A stretch of 64,000 bases of DNA, from NCBI RefSeq assembly GCF_010104355.1, contig NZ_CP044972.1:124001-188000 (forward strand). Direction: 5' to 3'. Of the stretch, positions 8,384 to 18,760 are shown piece by piece. The position numbers and the translations under genes were made by a program. The notes under the pieces were generated by a model. The model ran no database searches. It saw nothing but the letters and a program-made list of their open reading frames with translations, and was not told the DNA's origin. How positions within the stretch are numbered: position 1 is the first letter of the stretch; every line of letters starts with the position of its first letter. The stretch is from Hydrogenophaga sp. PBL-H3 (lineage in GTDB: Bacteria; Pseudomonadota; Gammaproteobacteria; Burkholderiales; Burkholderiaceae_C).

Positions 8384-9043
8384 TCAGCGGGGTTGCAGCG
8401 CGGCGAGGGTGCGCAGGGCTGCGCTGTCGCGCACGGTGATGCACTCGCGCGAGAGTTCCACCCAGCCGTCGCGCTCGAAGCGGTGCAGCAGGCGGGTCAC
8501 GATCTCGCGCACCGTGCCCAGCTCGTCGGCGAGCGCCTGGTGGGTGGCGTGCACCTGGGTGCCGTGGCCGAGCAAGGAGGCGGCCAGGCGGCTGTCCAGG
8601 CGCTGGAAAGCGATGGCTTCGATGAGGCCTGTGAGGTCGGCCAGCCGCGCGGCGAACAGGCCGAGCACGAAGTCGCGGAAGCCGGCGTGGGCCAGCGCGG
8701 CGCGAAAGGCGGCGGGTGTCAGCAGGGCCAGCCGGGTGGGCTTGACCGTCACGCCGTGGGCGCTCAGTGGCTGGTCCACGAACAGGCAGGACGACGAGAC
8801 CAGGCACATCTCGCCCGGCACCACGCGGTAGAGCTCCAGCTCGCGCCCGCTGCTGGCCGAGCGCGAGACCCGAACCTCGCCGCTGAGCAGCAGCGGGAAA
8901 CCGCCACACCGCTCCTGCTCGCGAAACAAGGTGGCGCCGGCGGGCACGTCCATCACCGCCAGGGACTCGGCGTCGGGGGCCGACACGGCTGCTTCCAGCG
9001 CTGGGTAGAGGTGGGCGAGGGACTGCCGGTCGGTGCTGTTCAT
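8384..9043 (-). CDS. Crp/Fnr family transcriptional regulator
   Basis: A 219-residue regulator with an N-terminal cyclic-nucleotide-binding-type beta roll (residues about 25-110), a long dimer helix (about 113-150) and a winged helix. The HTH (167-188) has recognition residues R179, E180 and R184, spaced as in E. coli CRP, so TGTGA half-sites are expected. The FNR iron-sulfur cysteines are absent; cysteines are at 46, 80, 86 and 201. C80 and C86 (CLVSSSC) could form a redox pair, but that is speculation. The start overlaps the stop of the cysteine-cluster gene upstream (ATGA). Confidence 0.88.
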   Translation of the reverse strand: MNSTDRQSLAHLYPALEAAVSAPDAESLAVMDVPAGATLFREQERCGGFPLLLSGEVRVSRSASSGRELELYRVVPGEMCLVSSSCLFVDQPLSAHGVTVKPTRLALLTPAAFRAALAHAGFRDFVLGLFAARLADLTGLIEAIAFQRLDSRLAASLLGHGTQVHATHQALADELGTVREIVTRLLHRFERDGWVELSRECITVRDSAALRTLAALQPR

Positions 9044-9333
9044 GGGTGGTGGGGTTGGGTGTCGCGCTCCAGCCGGGTCAACCAGCCCATGGCGTGTTCG
9101 CGGCTCTCGCCGCACATCTCGGGGCCGGGCTCCAGCGAGCTGCACACCGCGGGGCGCTCGGGCAGGCCGAACAGGCGGCAGCGCAGGTCGGTGTCGAGCT
9201 GCGGGCAGGCCATGCCCGCCGGTTTGCCCAGCGGCAGGCCGGGCAGGGGCGTGCTGATGGAGGGAGCGGTGCAGCAGGCGGCGCAGCCGGGGCGGCAGGG
9301 GGTTGTGGGTGCGCGGAGGGACGCCGTGGTCAT
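9040..9333 (-). CDS. YkgJ family cysteine-cluster protein
   Basis: A 97-residue soluble protein with the CxxCCxxxS/P-type cluster (residues CRPGCAACC near the start) and further conserved cysteines in MACPQLDTDLRC and CSSLEPGPEMC. The pattern matches the YkgJ/CxxCxxCC putative zinc- or iron-chelating domain. The start is ATG 9333; an upstream in-frame start at 9387 would overlap the divergent mprF promoter. Its stop overlaps the Crp-family start by four bases, so both are read from one transcript. Function is unknown; metal binding is inferred. Confidence 0.8.
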   Translation of the reverse strand: MTTASLRAPTTPCRPGCAACCTAPSISTPLPGLPLGKPAGMACPQLDTDLRCRLFGLPERPAVCSSLEPGPEMCGESREHAMGWLTRLERDTQPHHP

Positions 9334-9385
9334 GCCCGCGATTGTCGTTCCTGCGCAGGGTGCCGGCGCTACACTGAGCCACCCC

Positions 9386-11962
9386 ATGGCGCTTGTGACC
9401 GTTCCCGCTCCCGAAACACTGATTTCACGGCTCAGCCAGTGGCGCTTGTGGGTCTATGCCGCGCTGGCGCTGCTGCTGGGCGCGCTGGTGGTGCAGGCCG
9501 CGCACAAGGTCATGGCCGAGCTCAGCTACGACCAGATCGTCGATGCGGTGCGGGCCACACCACCGCCGGTGTTGCTGCTGGCGGTGCTGGCCACGGCGCT
9601 GAGCTATGTCGCCCTCACGTTCTACGACCTCTCTGCGCTGACCTACGCCGGTGCACGCCTGCCCTACCCGGTGGTCGGCAAAACCGCGTTCATCGCCTAT
9701 GCCCTGTCCAACACCATCGGTCTGGGTGTGCTCACGGGCGGTGCGGTGCGCATGCGCCTGTACGGCGCGGCCGGGCTGGAAGCGGGGCTGATCTCGCGTG
9801 CCATCGTCTTCAACGCCGTGGGTTTCACGCTGGGCATTGCGGTGGTGGGCGCGGCCGCGCTGGTGTGGGGTTCGGCCACGGTCCAGGTCATGCTGGGGGT
9901 GCCTTCCGCGCTGTTGAAATTCGCGGGCGTGACCGTGATGGTGGCCGCAGGTGTGTTCCTCGGGTTGTGCATGCGGGGCGGTGAGCAGAAGGTGTTTCCC
10001 GGTCTGGTGTTGCGCCTGCCCAGCGCGTCCATTGCGGCGCAGCAGCTGCTGGTGTCGGCGGTGGACGTGGTGGCGGCGGCCGCGGCGCTGTGGGTGCTGT
10101 TGCCGGCGGACGCGGTGGCGTTCCCCGCCTTCGTGGGGTTTTTTGCGCTGGCCATCGCGCTGGGCGTGATCAGCCATGTGCCGGGCGGCCTGGGGGTGTT
10201 TGAAGCCGTGATGCTGCTGGCCCTGGGCCAGCGGGTGCCGGCCGAGCAGCTGGCGGGTGCGCTGGTGCTCTACCGCGTGATCTACCACCTGCTGCCGCTG
10301 GCGCTGGCCGTGGCCTGGCTGGCGGCCACCGAGTGGCGCCGGGGCGCGGCCACACCGGTGGTGAAGGCGGCCACCAGCCTGTCGCCGCTGCTGCTGTCGG
10401 CCTTCACCTGGGTGGTGGGCGTGGCGCTGCTGGTCTCGGGCGTGACGCCGGCCACGCAGGACGCCACCGACCTGCTCACCCAGACCATGCCGCTGCCGGT
10501 GGTGGAGGCGGCGCACTTCCTGGGCAGCATCGTCGGGCTGGCCCTGTTGTTCGTGGCGCGCGGCATGTTCCTGCGGCTGGACGCTTCGTGGTGGGCCGGC
10601 CTGGTGCTGGTGCTATTGAGCCTGGTGTTGTGCCTGCCCAAGGGCATCGCGGTGTCCGAGGCGGTGTTGTTGATCGTGCTGGGCACGTCGCTGGCGCTCT
10701 CGCGCCGCCACTTCAACCGCCAGGCCGCGCTGTTCTCGCAGGCCTTCACCTGGGGCTGGCTGGCGGCGGTGGCGGCGGTGCTGGCCGCGCTCACGGCGCT
10801 GCTGTTTTTTGTCTACCGCGATGTCGAATACGTGAACCAGGTGTGGTGGCAGTTCGAGTTCGACGGCTACGCACCGCGCTCGCTTCGCGCGATGGTGGGG
10901 GTGGCCGTGATCACGCTGATGCTGGCCTTGAGCCAGCTGTTGCGCCGCCCGCGCACCGCGCTTGTGAAGCCGGACCCCGGCGCGCTCGACCAGGCAGCGC
11001 GCGTGGTGCGCGCGCAGGGCTCGGCGGGTGCCGGACTGGTGATGATGGGCGACAAGAGCCTGATGGTGTCGGACTCGCAGCGGACCTTCATCATGTTCGG
11101 GCGGCGCGGGCGCTCGTGGGTGGCCCTGTACGACCCGGTCGGGCCTGTGGCCGAGTGGACTGAGCTGGTCTGGCGCTTCGTGGAGCAGGTGCGCGAAGCC
11201 GGTGGGCGCGCGGCCTTCTACCAGGTGCGCCCCGAGGCGCTGCCGGTGTACCTGGACGCGGGCCTGCGTGTCTACAAGCTGGGCGAATGTGCGCTGGTGG
11301 ATCTGCCCGGCTTCAGCCTGGAGGGCAAGCGCCGCGCCAACCTGCGCCATGGCGTGGCGCGTGCGCAGCGCGAAGAGCTGCGTTTCGAGGTGCTGGCCCC
11401 TGGTCAGGCCGAGGGCGTGTTCGACGAGCTGGAGGCGATCTCGAACGCCTGGTTGAGCGACCACAACACGGCTGAAAAGTCGTTCTCGCTCGGCGCTTTC
11501 CGCCGCGATTACGTGCTGCGCCAGCCGATCGCCGTGGTACGTCAGGCCGATCGGCTGGTGGCCTTTGCCACGCTGCTGTGCACCGACCAGAAGCAGGAGG
11601 CCAGCGTGGACCTGATGCGCCAGCTGCCGGATGCGCCGCGCAGCTCGATGGATTTCTTGTTCGCGCAGACGCTGCTGCACTTCAAGGCCGAGGGATACCA
11701 GCGCTTCAACCTGGGCATGGTGCCGCTCTCGGGCATGGCCCAGCATCCGCTGGCACCCAACTGGCACCGGCTGGGCCGCCTGCTGTTCAACCACGGCGAG
11801 AACTTCTATAACTTCCAGGGTCTGCGGGGTTTCAAGGAGAAATTCGACCCCACCTGGGAGCCCCGTTACCTCGCCTGCCCGGGCGGTTTTGCACCTTTTT
11901 TCATCCTCGCCGACGTGGCCGCGCTCATCGCCGGCGGCCTGCGCCGGGTGATCACCAAATGA
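9386..11962 (+). CDS. mprF: Bifunctional lysylphosphatidylglycerol flippase/synthetase MprF
   Basis: An 858-residue membrane protein of full MprF length. The N-terminal half (about 20-500) carries many hydrophobic helices, including SHVPGGLGVFEAVMLLAL, a hallmark of the flippase domain. The C-terminal half (about 530-840, DUF2156) is cytoplasmic, with the KRRANLRHGVARA and NLGMVPLSGM motifs of the aminoacyl-tRNA-dependent transferase. It adds lysine (or alanine) to phosphatidylglycerol and moves the product to the outer leaflet, which lowers surface charge and gives cationic-peptide and acid tolerance. ATG 9386 is taken as the start; the open frame extends far upstream over the antisense genes. 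It overlaps virJ by ATGA. Confidence 0.93.
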   Translation: MALVTVPAPETLISRLSQWRLWVYAALALLLGALVVQAAHKVMAELSYDQIVDAVRATPPPVLLLAVLATALSYVALTFYDLSALTYAGARLPYPVVGKTAFIAYALSNTIGLGVLTGGAVRMRLYGAAGLEAGLISRAIVFNAVGFTLGIAVVGAAALVWGSATVQVMLGVPSALLKFAGVTVMVAAGVFLGLCMRGGEQKVFPGLVLRLPSASIAAQQLLVSAVDVVAAAAALWVLLPADAVAFPAFVGFFALAIALGVISHVPGGLGVFEAVMLLALGQRVPAEQLAGALVLYRVIYHLLPLALAVAWLAATEWRRGAATPVVKAATSLSPLLLSAFTWVVGVALLVSGVTPATQDATDLLTQTMPLPVVEAAHFLGSIVGLALLFVARGMFLRLDASWWAGLVLVLLSLVLCLPKGIAVSEAVLLIVLGTSLALSRRHFNRQAALFSQAFTWGWLAAVAAVLAALTALLFFVYRDVEYVNQVWWQFEFDGYAPRSLRAMVGVAVITLMLALSQLLRRPRTALVKPDPGALDQAARVVRAQGSAGAGLVMMGDKSLMVSDSQRTFIMFGRRGRSWVALYDPVGPVAEWTELVWRFVEQVREAGGRAAFYQVRPEALPVYLDAGLRVYKLGECALVDLPGFSLEGKRRANLRHGVARAQREELRFEVLAPGQAEGVFDELEAISNAWLSDHNTAEKSFSLGAFRRDYVLRQPIAVVRQADRLVAFATLLCTDQKQEASVDLMRQLPDAPRSSMDFLFAQTLLHFKAEGYQRFNLGMVPLSGMAQHPLAPNWHRLGRLLFNHGENFYNFQGLRGFKEKFDPTWEPRYLACPGGFAPFFILADVAALIAGGLRRVITK

Positions 11963-13353
11963 ACCTCATTGCCACCTCCCTCCTGTCCGCGGCCCTGGCG
12001 CTGGGCGCCGCCGCGCCGGCCCACGCGCAGGAAAAGATCTCGCACGGCAATTTCAAGGACGTCTCGCTGGTCCGACCCAAGGGCGAGGCGAAGTCGTTTG
12101 TGCTGTTCCTCTCGGGTGACGCCGGCTGGACGCCCGCACTTGCCGCCCAGGCGCAGGCCCTGGCCGAGCAGGGCGCCGCGGTGGCGGGCATCCACACGCC
12201 GAACATGCTCGCGCGCATCGGCAAGGACAGCGGCGACTGCCTGCTGCCCGACGGCGACCTGGAAAACCTTTCGCATTTTCTGCAGGGCTACGCGCGCCTG
12301 CCGGCGTATTTCCCGCCGCTGCTGGTGGGCCCGGGCCTGGGCGGCACGCTGGCCTACGCCATGCTCGCGCAGGCGCCCGAAGACACCTTTGCCGGCGCCA
12401 TCTCCATGGGCTTCTGCCCCGAGCTGGCCTTGAAGAAGCCGCTGTGCAAAGGCGAGGGCGTGCACTTCACCCAGCGAACCCGTGGCGCCCCCTTGGCGCT
12501 GCTGCCCACGACGAAGCTGCGAGCGCCCTGGGTGGCGCTGCAGGGCAGCGAAGACAAGCTGTGCAGCCCGGCGGCGGCGCAGAAGTTCGTGGCCCAGGTG
12601 GGTGGCGCTGAACTGGTGCAGGTGCCGGGCGCGGACCACGCCGGTGCCACGGGTCCCGGTGCGCTGAATGCGCTGCTGGCCGCGCACCAGAAGCTCACCA
12701 AAGACCTGGTGGTGGCACCGGTGGCGCCCGAGAGCGGCGTGGCCGACCTGCCGCTGGTGCTGGTGCCCAGCACCGTGCCGTCGGACACCCTGGCCGTGCT
12801 GCTCTCGGGTGACGGTGGCTGGGCCGGCATCGACAAACAACTGGCGGCCAAGCTGGCGGCCGCCGGGATGCCGGTGGTGGGGCTTGATTCGTTGCGCTAT
12901 TTCTGGTCGGCCCGCACGCCCGATGGCCTGGCGCAAGACCTCGACCGCGTGATGCGCACCTTTGCCGTCCAGTGGAAGAAGAGCCGCGTGGTCTTGATCG
13001 GTTATTCGCAGGGCGCCGACGTGTTGCCGTTCGCAGTCAACCGCCTGCCCGCCACCTCCAGCACGCTGCTGGCCCACACCGTGCTCATCGGGCCGGGCGA
13101 AAAGGCCTCGTTTGAATTCCGCCTGACCAACTGGGTCAGCAAGAACACCGCGGGCTTGCTGCTGATGCCCGAGCTGCAGAAGATGACTGCGGCCAAAACG
13201 CTGTGCATTTACGGCACCGACGACCGCGAGACCCTGTGCCCGCACGTGTCCACCGAGTTCGTGACCCCGGTGCCCATGGCCGGGGGCCACCACTTTGACG
13301 GTGTCTACCAGAAGCTGACCGATCAGATCCTGCAGCGCACCAAGGCGCCTTGA
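11959..13353 (+). CDS. virJ: VirJ/AcvB family lysyl-phosphatidylglycerol hydrolase-like protein
   Basis: A 464-residue periplasmic protein with a signal peptide (NLIATSLLSAALALGAAAPAHA). It contains two similar alpha/beta-hydrolase halves. The C-terminal half has SGDGGW (283-288), the nucleophile S350 in GYSQGAD and a GGHHFDGV catalytic-histidine loop. The N-terminal half repeats SGDAGW (52-57), but its elbow reads GPGLGG (124-129) without a serine, so it is probably inactive. In Agrobacterium the mprF homologue lpiA is paired with acvB, whose product hydrolyses lysyl-phosphatidylglycerol. The four-base overlap with mprF here supports the same maker/breaker pair. Confidence 0.85.
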   Translation: MNLIATSLLSAALALGAAAPAHAQEKISHGNFKDVSLVRPKGEAKSFVLFLSGDAGWTPALAAQAQALAEQGAAVAGIHTPNMLARIGKDSGDCLLPDGDLENLSHFLQGYARLPAYFPPLLVGPGLGGTLAYAMLAQAPEDTFAGAISMGFCPELALKKPLCKGEGVHFTQRTRGAPLALLPTTKLRAPWVALQGSEDKLCSPAAAQKFVAQVGGAELVQVPGADHAGATGPGALNALLAAHQKLTKDLVVAPVAPESGVADLPLVLVPSTVPSDTLAVLLSGDGGWAGIDKQLAAKLAAAGMPVVGLDSLRYFWSARTPDGLAQDLDRVMRTFAVQWKKSRVVLIGYSQGADVLPFAVNRLPATSSTLLAHTVLIGPGEKASFEFRLTNWVSKNTAGLLLMPELQKMTAAKTLCIYGTDDRETLCPHVSTEFVTPVPMAGGHHFDGVYQKLTDQILQRTKAP

Positions 13354-13363
13354 GCGCGCTCTC

Positions 13364-13954
13364 TCAGGGCCGCAGGCGCTGGCCGGCCCACAAGACCTGG
13401 TCGACCACGCCGTGCACCGCGTTGCGCGCAGCCTCGGTGGAGAGTTGACCGTCGGGGTCGAAAGCTTCGCCAGCCCTGGACAGGGCAAACTGCTTCGGCG
13501 CCACCCAGCACTGCAAATTCAGGAGCAGTGGAGTGAGGTGAGACAAGCTTCTCAGTCCGCCAAGGGCACCTGGTGAGGCGCTCAGCAAGCCCACCACCTT
13601 GCCGGCAAATGGCTTGGCGCCGCTGGCCCAGAGCGGGTCACCCTTGATGGGGCTGGACACCCAGTCGATGGTGTTTTTCAGCAGCGCGGTGTAGCTGCCG
13701 TTGTACTCGGGCGATGCAATGATCCAGGCCGGGTGGGCGTGGAAGAGTTCCTTGAGCCTGACGGCGGCGGCGGGCGTGCCGCGCGCCTCCAGCTCGGCGT
13801 TGTAGATCGGCAAATCGAAGTCGGCCAGCTCGATGTGGGTGACCTGTGCGCCTTCGGCCTGGGCACGCCCGGCGGCGACGGTGGCGAGTTTGCGGTTGAA
13901 GGATTGGCTGCGGGTGCTGCCGGCGAAAACGAGGAGGGGTAGGGGTTGGGTCAT
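13364..13954 (-). CDS. NAD(P)H-dependent FMN reductase
   Basis: A 196-residue flavodoxin-like protein. FAGSTRSQSFNRKLA (residues 10-24) is the FMN-phosphate loop, and PEYNGSYTALLKNTIDWVS is the second FMN and dimer-contact motif of the SsuE/ChrR/ArsH group. It is expected to reduce quinones, chromate or azo compounds with NAD(P)H in the cytoplasm. It converges on virJ with a gap of only ten bases. Nothing in the neighbourhood narrows the substrate. Confidence 0.88.
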   Translation of the reverse strand: MTQPLPLLVFAGSTRSQSFNRKLATVAAGRAQAEGAQVTHIELADFDLPIYNAELEARGTPAAAVRLKELFHAHPAWIIASPEYNGSYTALLKNTIDWVSSPIKGDPLWASGAKPFAGKVVGLLSASPGALGGLRSLSHLTPLLLNLQCWVAPKQFALSRAGEAFDPDGQLSTEAARNAVHGVVDQVLWAGQRLRP

Positions 13955-13977
13955 GCCGCCATTGTGGCGGCCTTCGA

Positions 13978-14433
13978 TCAGAAGGCGCTGTCGAAGTAGT
14001 CGCCCTCTTCAGGATCGGGTGGCGGTGGAGGTGGCGGTGGCGGTGGCGGGGGAGGGGGAGGGGGAGGGGGAGGGGGTGGTGGTGCGGGGATCGCCGCGGG
14101 TGCCGGCGCTGGCGCTGGCGGGCAGCGCGTGCTGGACAAGCCCCAGGCGATCTGGAAGCGGTCCAAGACCAGGTCGCGGCTGAAGGTGACGGTGGTGCGT
14201 TGGAAGCTGTAGCCCACACTCACGTCCAGGCCGATCCGACGGCCCTCGCCGGGGAAGAAGCTCACGCCCGCGGCCAGCACCGGCTGGTGCCGGCGGTCCG
14301 AGGACAGGATCTTGAAAGTGACGCCGGTGTCGCCGCCGAGATTGTGACTGATGCCGAACATGAAGCCGGCGCCGGCGTGGACATTGAGGCAGACCAGGGC
14401 GGCGGAGCTGGCCACAAGCCAGGGTGTTTTCAT
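13978..14433 (-). CDS. Secreted protein with long polyproline tail
   Basis: A 151-residue unknown protein. A signal peptide (TPWLVASSAALVCLNVHA) is followed by about 90 residues rich in beta-strand-like segments (GFMFGISHNLGGDTGVTFKIL, VLAAGVSFFPGEGRRIGLDVSVGYSF). After one cysteine (TRCPPA) comes an alanine/proline linker and more than 20 consecutive prolines, ending in an acidic DPEEGDYFDSAF tail. The DNA for the prolines is a G-rich triplet tract at about 14015-14090, prone to slippage. Translation should need EF-P. GGA before the ATG at 14433 sets the start. A small outer-membrane or periplasmic protein whose tail spans toward peptidoglycan is one idea. Confidence 0.65.
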   Translation of the reverse strand: MKTPWLVASSAALVCLNVHAGAGFMFGISHNLGGDTGVTFKILSSDRRHQPVLAAGVSFFPGEGRRIGLDVSVGYSFQRTTVTFSRDLVLDRFQIAWGLSSTRCPPAPAPAPAAIPAPPPPPPPPPPPPPPPPPPPPPPDPEEGDYFDSAF

Positions 14434-14640
14434 GGGAATCCTTGCTGCGTTCTGCCCGGGAGTGGGCTGACGCTCAGGGTAGGAATCCGCTGGAATCACC
14501 GCCATCCGGGCACCGCGCTAGTGCCTGCGGGGCTTGGCCGTTGACCGGATGGCGGGGCAGGGCAGAAATGTTGCAACGGTGGGACAATCGCGGGTTGCCC
14601 GGGGCGCCGGGCCGACAGCACCCCGGAAGCGATCACCACC

Positions 14641-16610
<1,970 letters not shown>

Positions 16611-16614
<4 letters not shown>

Positions 16615-17285
16615 GCGACTTGAGGACCACCCTGCAGGTCGGCCTGCAGTCGCTCCAGCTCGCGCTCGACGAGCGTCAGGTCGGCCTGTTGCTCGACTAC
16701 CTGGGCCTGCTCCAGAAGTGGAACAAGGTCTACAACCTCACCGCCGTGCGCGATCCTGCCGAGATGATGACGCACCACCTGCTCGACAGCCTGGCCGCAA
16801 TCACACCCTTGCTCAGGCAAGTGGGCGATCGGTCGGTGAAGCTGCTGGACGTCGGCTCCGGCGGCGGTCTGCCTGGCGTGGTGATCGCCATCGCCTGCCC
16901 GCAGATCGATGTGACCTGCGTGGACACGGTGGCCAAGAAGGCCGCCTTCATTCAGCAGGCGGCGGCCACGCTGAAGCTGCCCAACCTGCGCGGGCTGCAC
17001 GCTCGGGTGGAGAGCCTCAACGCCTTGTCGGGGCAGGGCTACGACGTGGTGTGTTCGCGTGCCTTTGCCTCACTGGTGGATTTCACGAACTGGTCGAAGA
17101 GCGCCCTGAACGAAGGCGGTGTCTGGATGGCCATGAAGGGCAAACACCCCGGCGACGAGCTGGAGACGCTGGCGTCTGCACGTCCTGGAGTCGATGTGTT
17201 TCACGTGGAACAGCTTCAGGTGCCCGGCTTGGATGCCGATCGCTGCATTGTCTGGATGCGCCCCAACCCCGACGCTGTAGCCTGA
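16611..17285 (+). CDS. rsmG: 16S rRNA (guanine(527)-N(7))-methyltransferase RsmG
   Basis: A 224-residue class I SAM methyltransferase that modifies G527 of 16S rRNA in the 530 loop. [16 protein letters not shown] (about residues 78-93) is the SAM-binding motif, [29 protein letters not shown] is the family N-terminal signature, and [10 protein letters not shown] contains the motif after strand 4. The length is normal. The start codon overlaps the mnmG stop. A weak parS-like sequence is embedded near its 3' end (17197-17212). Loss of RsmG is known to cause low-level streptomycin resistance. Confidence 0.96.
17197..17212. promoter_or_regulatory. Candidate parS site in rsmG, one mismatch
   Basis: TGTTTCACGTGGAACA differs from the consensus at one position in the right arm (G for A). 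It is coding sequence for FHVEQ. Binding by ParB is plausible, but weaker than for the mnmG sites. Confidence 0.6.
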
Positions 17286-17365
17286 GCATCACAGGCGCGC
17301 CGGGCAGGGCGGTGTCGCGCAAACCCTTCACGTAAACTCGACCCTCCACTTCCCGGGGGTTCTCC

Positions 17366-17980
17366 ATGTTCGGCATCGCAGATTACGGCGCATTCGCCGC
17401 CGCCATCGTCGTGTTCTTGCTCATCCCGGGGCCAGGCAATCTGGCACTGGTCACCTCCACCAGCAAGGGTGGTATTAGGGGTGGACTGGCGGCCACGCTG
17501 GGCGTGATGGCCGGGGATCAGGTGCTGATGTGGCTCGCCGTGGCCGGCGTGGCGGCCTTGCTGGCAGCCTACCCAGCCGCCTTCAGCGCGGTGCAGTGGC
17601 TGGGCGCAGGTTATCTGGCTTGGCTCGGTTTCAAAATGCTCGTCGCCAAACCAGGCGACGCGCCCATCCTCAACATCCGCCCGCGTCAGTATTTTCAGCA
17701 GGCCATCGTCATCACCCTGCTCAACCCCAAGGCTGTGGTGTTCTACATGGCCTTCTTCCCGCTGTTCGTGGACCCGGCCCGTCACCAGGGACTGGTCACC
17801 TTCGGCGCCATGGCCGCCACCATTGCTGTGCTCACCTTCGCCTATGGCCTGGTCGTGACCTTGCTCACCCACTTTCTGGCCGAGCGCATGCGCGCCAACC
17901 CCGTCATTGGGCGAGTCCTGGAGAAAGTCGCCGGCGTCTTTCTCATCGGTTTCGGCATCAAGTTGGCCATCTCCAAATAA
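17366..17980 (+). CDS. LysE family translocator (amino acid/homoserine-lactone exporter)
   Basis: A 204-residue inner-membrane exporter of the LysE/RhtB family with about six hydrophobic helices. The N-terminal VVFLLIPGPGNLALVTSTSKGGIRGGL signature carries the conserved PGP-N motif. KAVVFYMAFFPLFVDP in the middle is also typical. Substrates of relatives are lysine, arginine, threonine, homoserine or homoserine lactones; none can be chosen here. It sits between rsmG and parA and ends nine bases before parA, so it is likely co-transcribed with the segregation genes, as in many Comamonadaceae. Confidence 0.9.
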   Translation: MFGIADYGAFAAAIVVFLLIPGPGNLALVTSTSKGGIRGGLAATLGVMAGDQVLMWLAVAGVAALLAAYPAAFSAVQWLGAGYLAWLGFKMLVAKPGDAPILNIRPRQYFQQAIVITLLNPKAVVFYMAFFPLFVDPARHQGLVTFGAMAATIAVLTFAYGLVVTLLTHFLAERMRANPVIGRVLEKVAGVFLIGFGIKLAISK

Positions 17981-17989
17981 GAAGAACAC

Positions 17990-18760
17990 ATGGCCAAAAT
18001 CTTTTGCATCGCAAACCAGAAGGGCGGCGTCGGCAAGACCACCACCACGGTGAACCTGGCCGCTGGCCTGGCCAAGGTGGGCCAGCGTGTCTTGATGGTC
18101 GACCTCGACCCCCAGGGCAACGCGACCATGGGTTCGGGTGTGGACAAGCGGCAAATGGCGCTCTCGGTCTACGACGTGTTGCTGGAGTCGGCTTCGGTGG
18201 CCGAGGCGGCGGTGTACTCGGAGAAGTGCGGTTACCACGTGCTCGGCGCCAACCGCGAACTGGCCGGCGCCGAGGTGGAGCTGGTGGAGGTGGAGCGGCG
18301 CGAGAAGCGCCTGAAGACCGCGCTGGCAGAGGTGCTCGACAGCTACGACTTCGTGCTGATCGACTGCCCGCCGTCCCTGAGCATGCTCACCCTCAACGGC
18401 CTGTGCGCCGCGCACGGTGTGATCGTGCCCATGCAGTGCGAGTACTTCGCGCTCGAAGGCCTGACCGACCTGGTCAACACCATCAAACAGGTGCACGCCA
18501 ACCTCAACCACGATCTCGCGATCATCGGCCTGCTGCGCGTGATGTTCGACCCGCGCATCACCCTGCAGCAGCAGGTGAGTGACCAGCTCAAGGCCCACTT
18601 CGGCGACAAGGTGTTCGACACCGTGATCCCGCGCAATGTGCGCCTGGCCGAAGCGCCGAGCTACGGTCTGCCCGGTGTGGTGTTCGACCCGTCCGCTCGT
18701 GGCAGCCAGGCTTTCGTGACCTTCGCGGCCGAGATGGTGGCGCGCATCGGCAAGTTGTGA
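17990..18760 (+). CDS. parA: Chromosome partitioning ATPase ParA
   Basis: A 256-residue chromosomal (Soj-type) ParA without an N-terminal DNA-binding extension. The deviant Walker A motif KGGVGKTTT is at residues 11-19, the A' motif in LMVDLDPQGNATMGSG, and the Walker B region in YDFVLIDCPPSLS. ATP-bound dimers coat the nucleoid and pull ParB-parS complexes. The stop overlaps the GTG start of the next gene. Two good parS sites lie 1.7-1.9 kb upstream. Confidence 0.96.
   Translation: MAKIFCIANQKGGVGKTTTTVNLAAGLAKVGQRVLMVDLDPQGNATMGSGVDKRQMALSVYDVLLESASVAEAAVYSEKCGYHVLGANRELAGAEVELVEVERREKRLKTALAEVLDSYDFVLIDCPPSLSMLTLNGLCAAHGVIVPMQCEYFALEGLTDLVNTIKQVHANLNHDLAIIGLLRVMFDPRITLQQQVSDQLKAHFGDKVFDTVIPRNVRLAEAPSYGLPGVVFDPSARGSQAFVTFAAEMVARIGKL

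Noticed and set aside
14015..14090. G-rich triplet tract considered as a CRISPR or minisatellite
   Set aside because: It is the coding DNA of a polyproline tail; there are no spacers or regular units.
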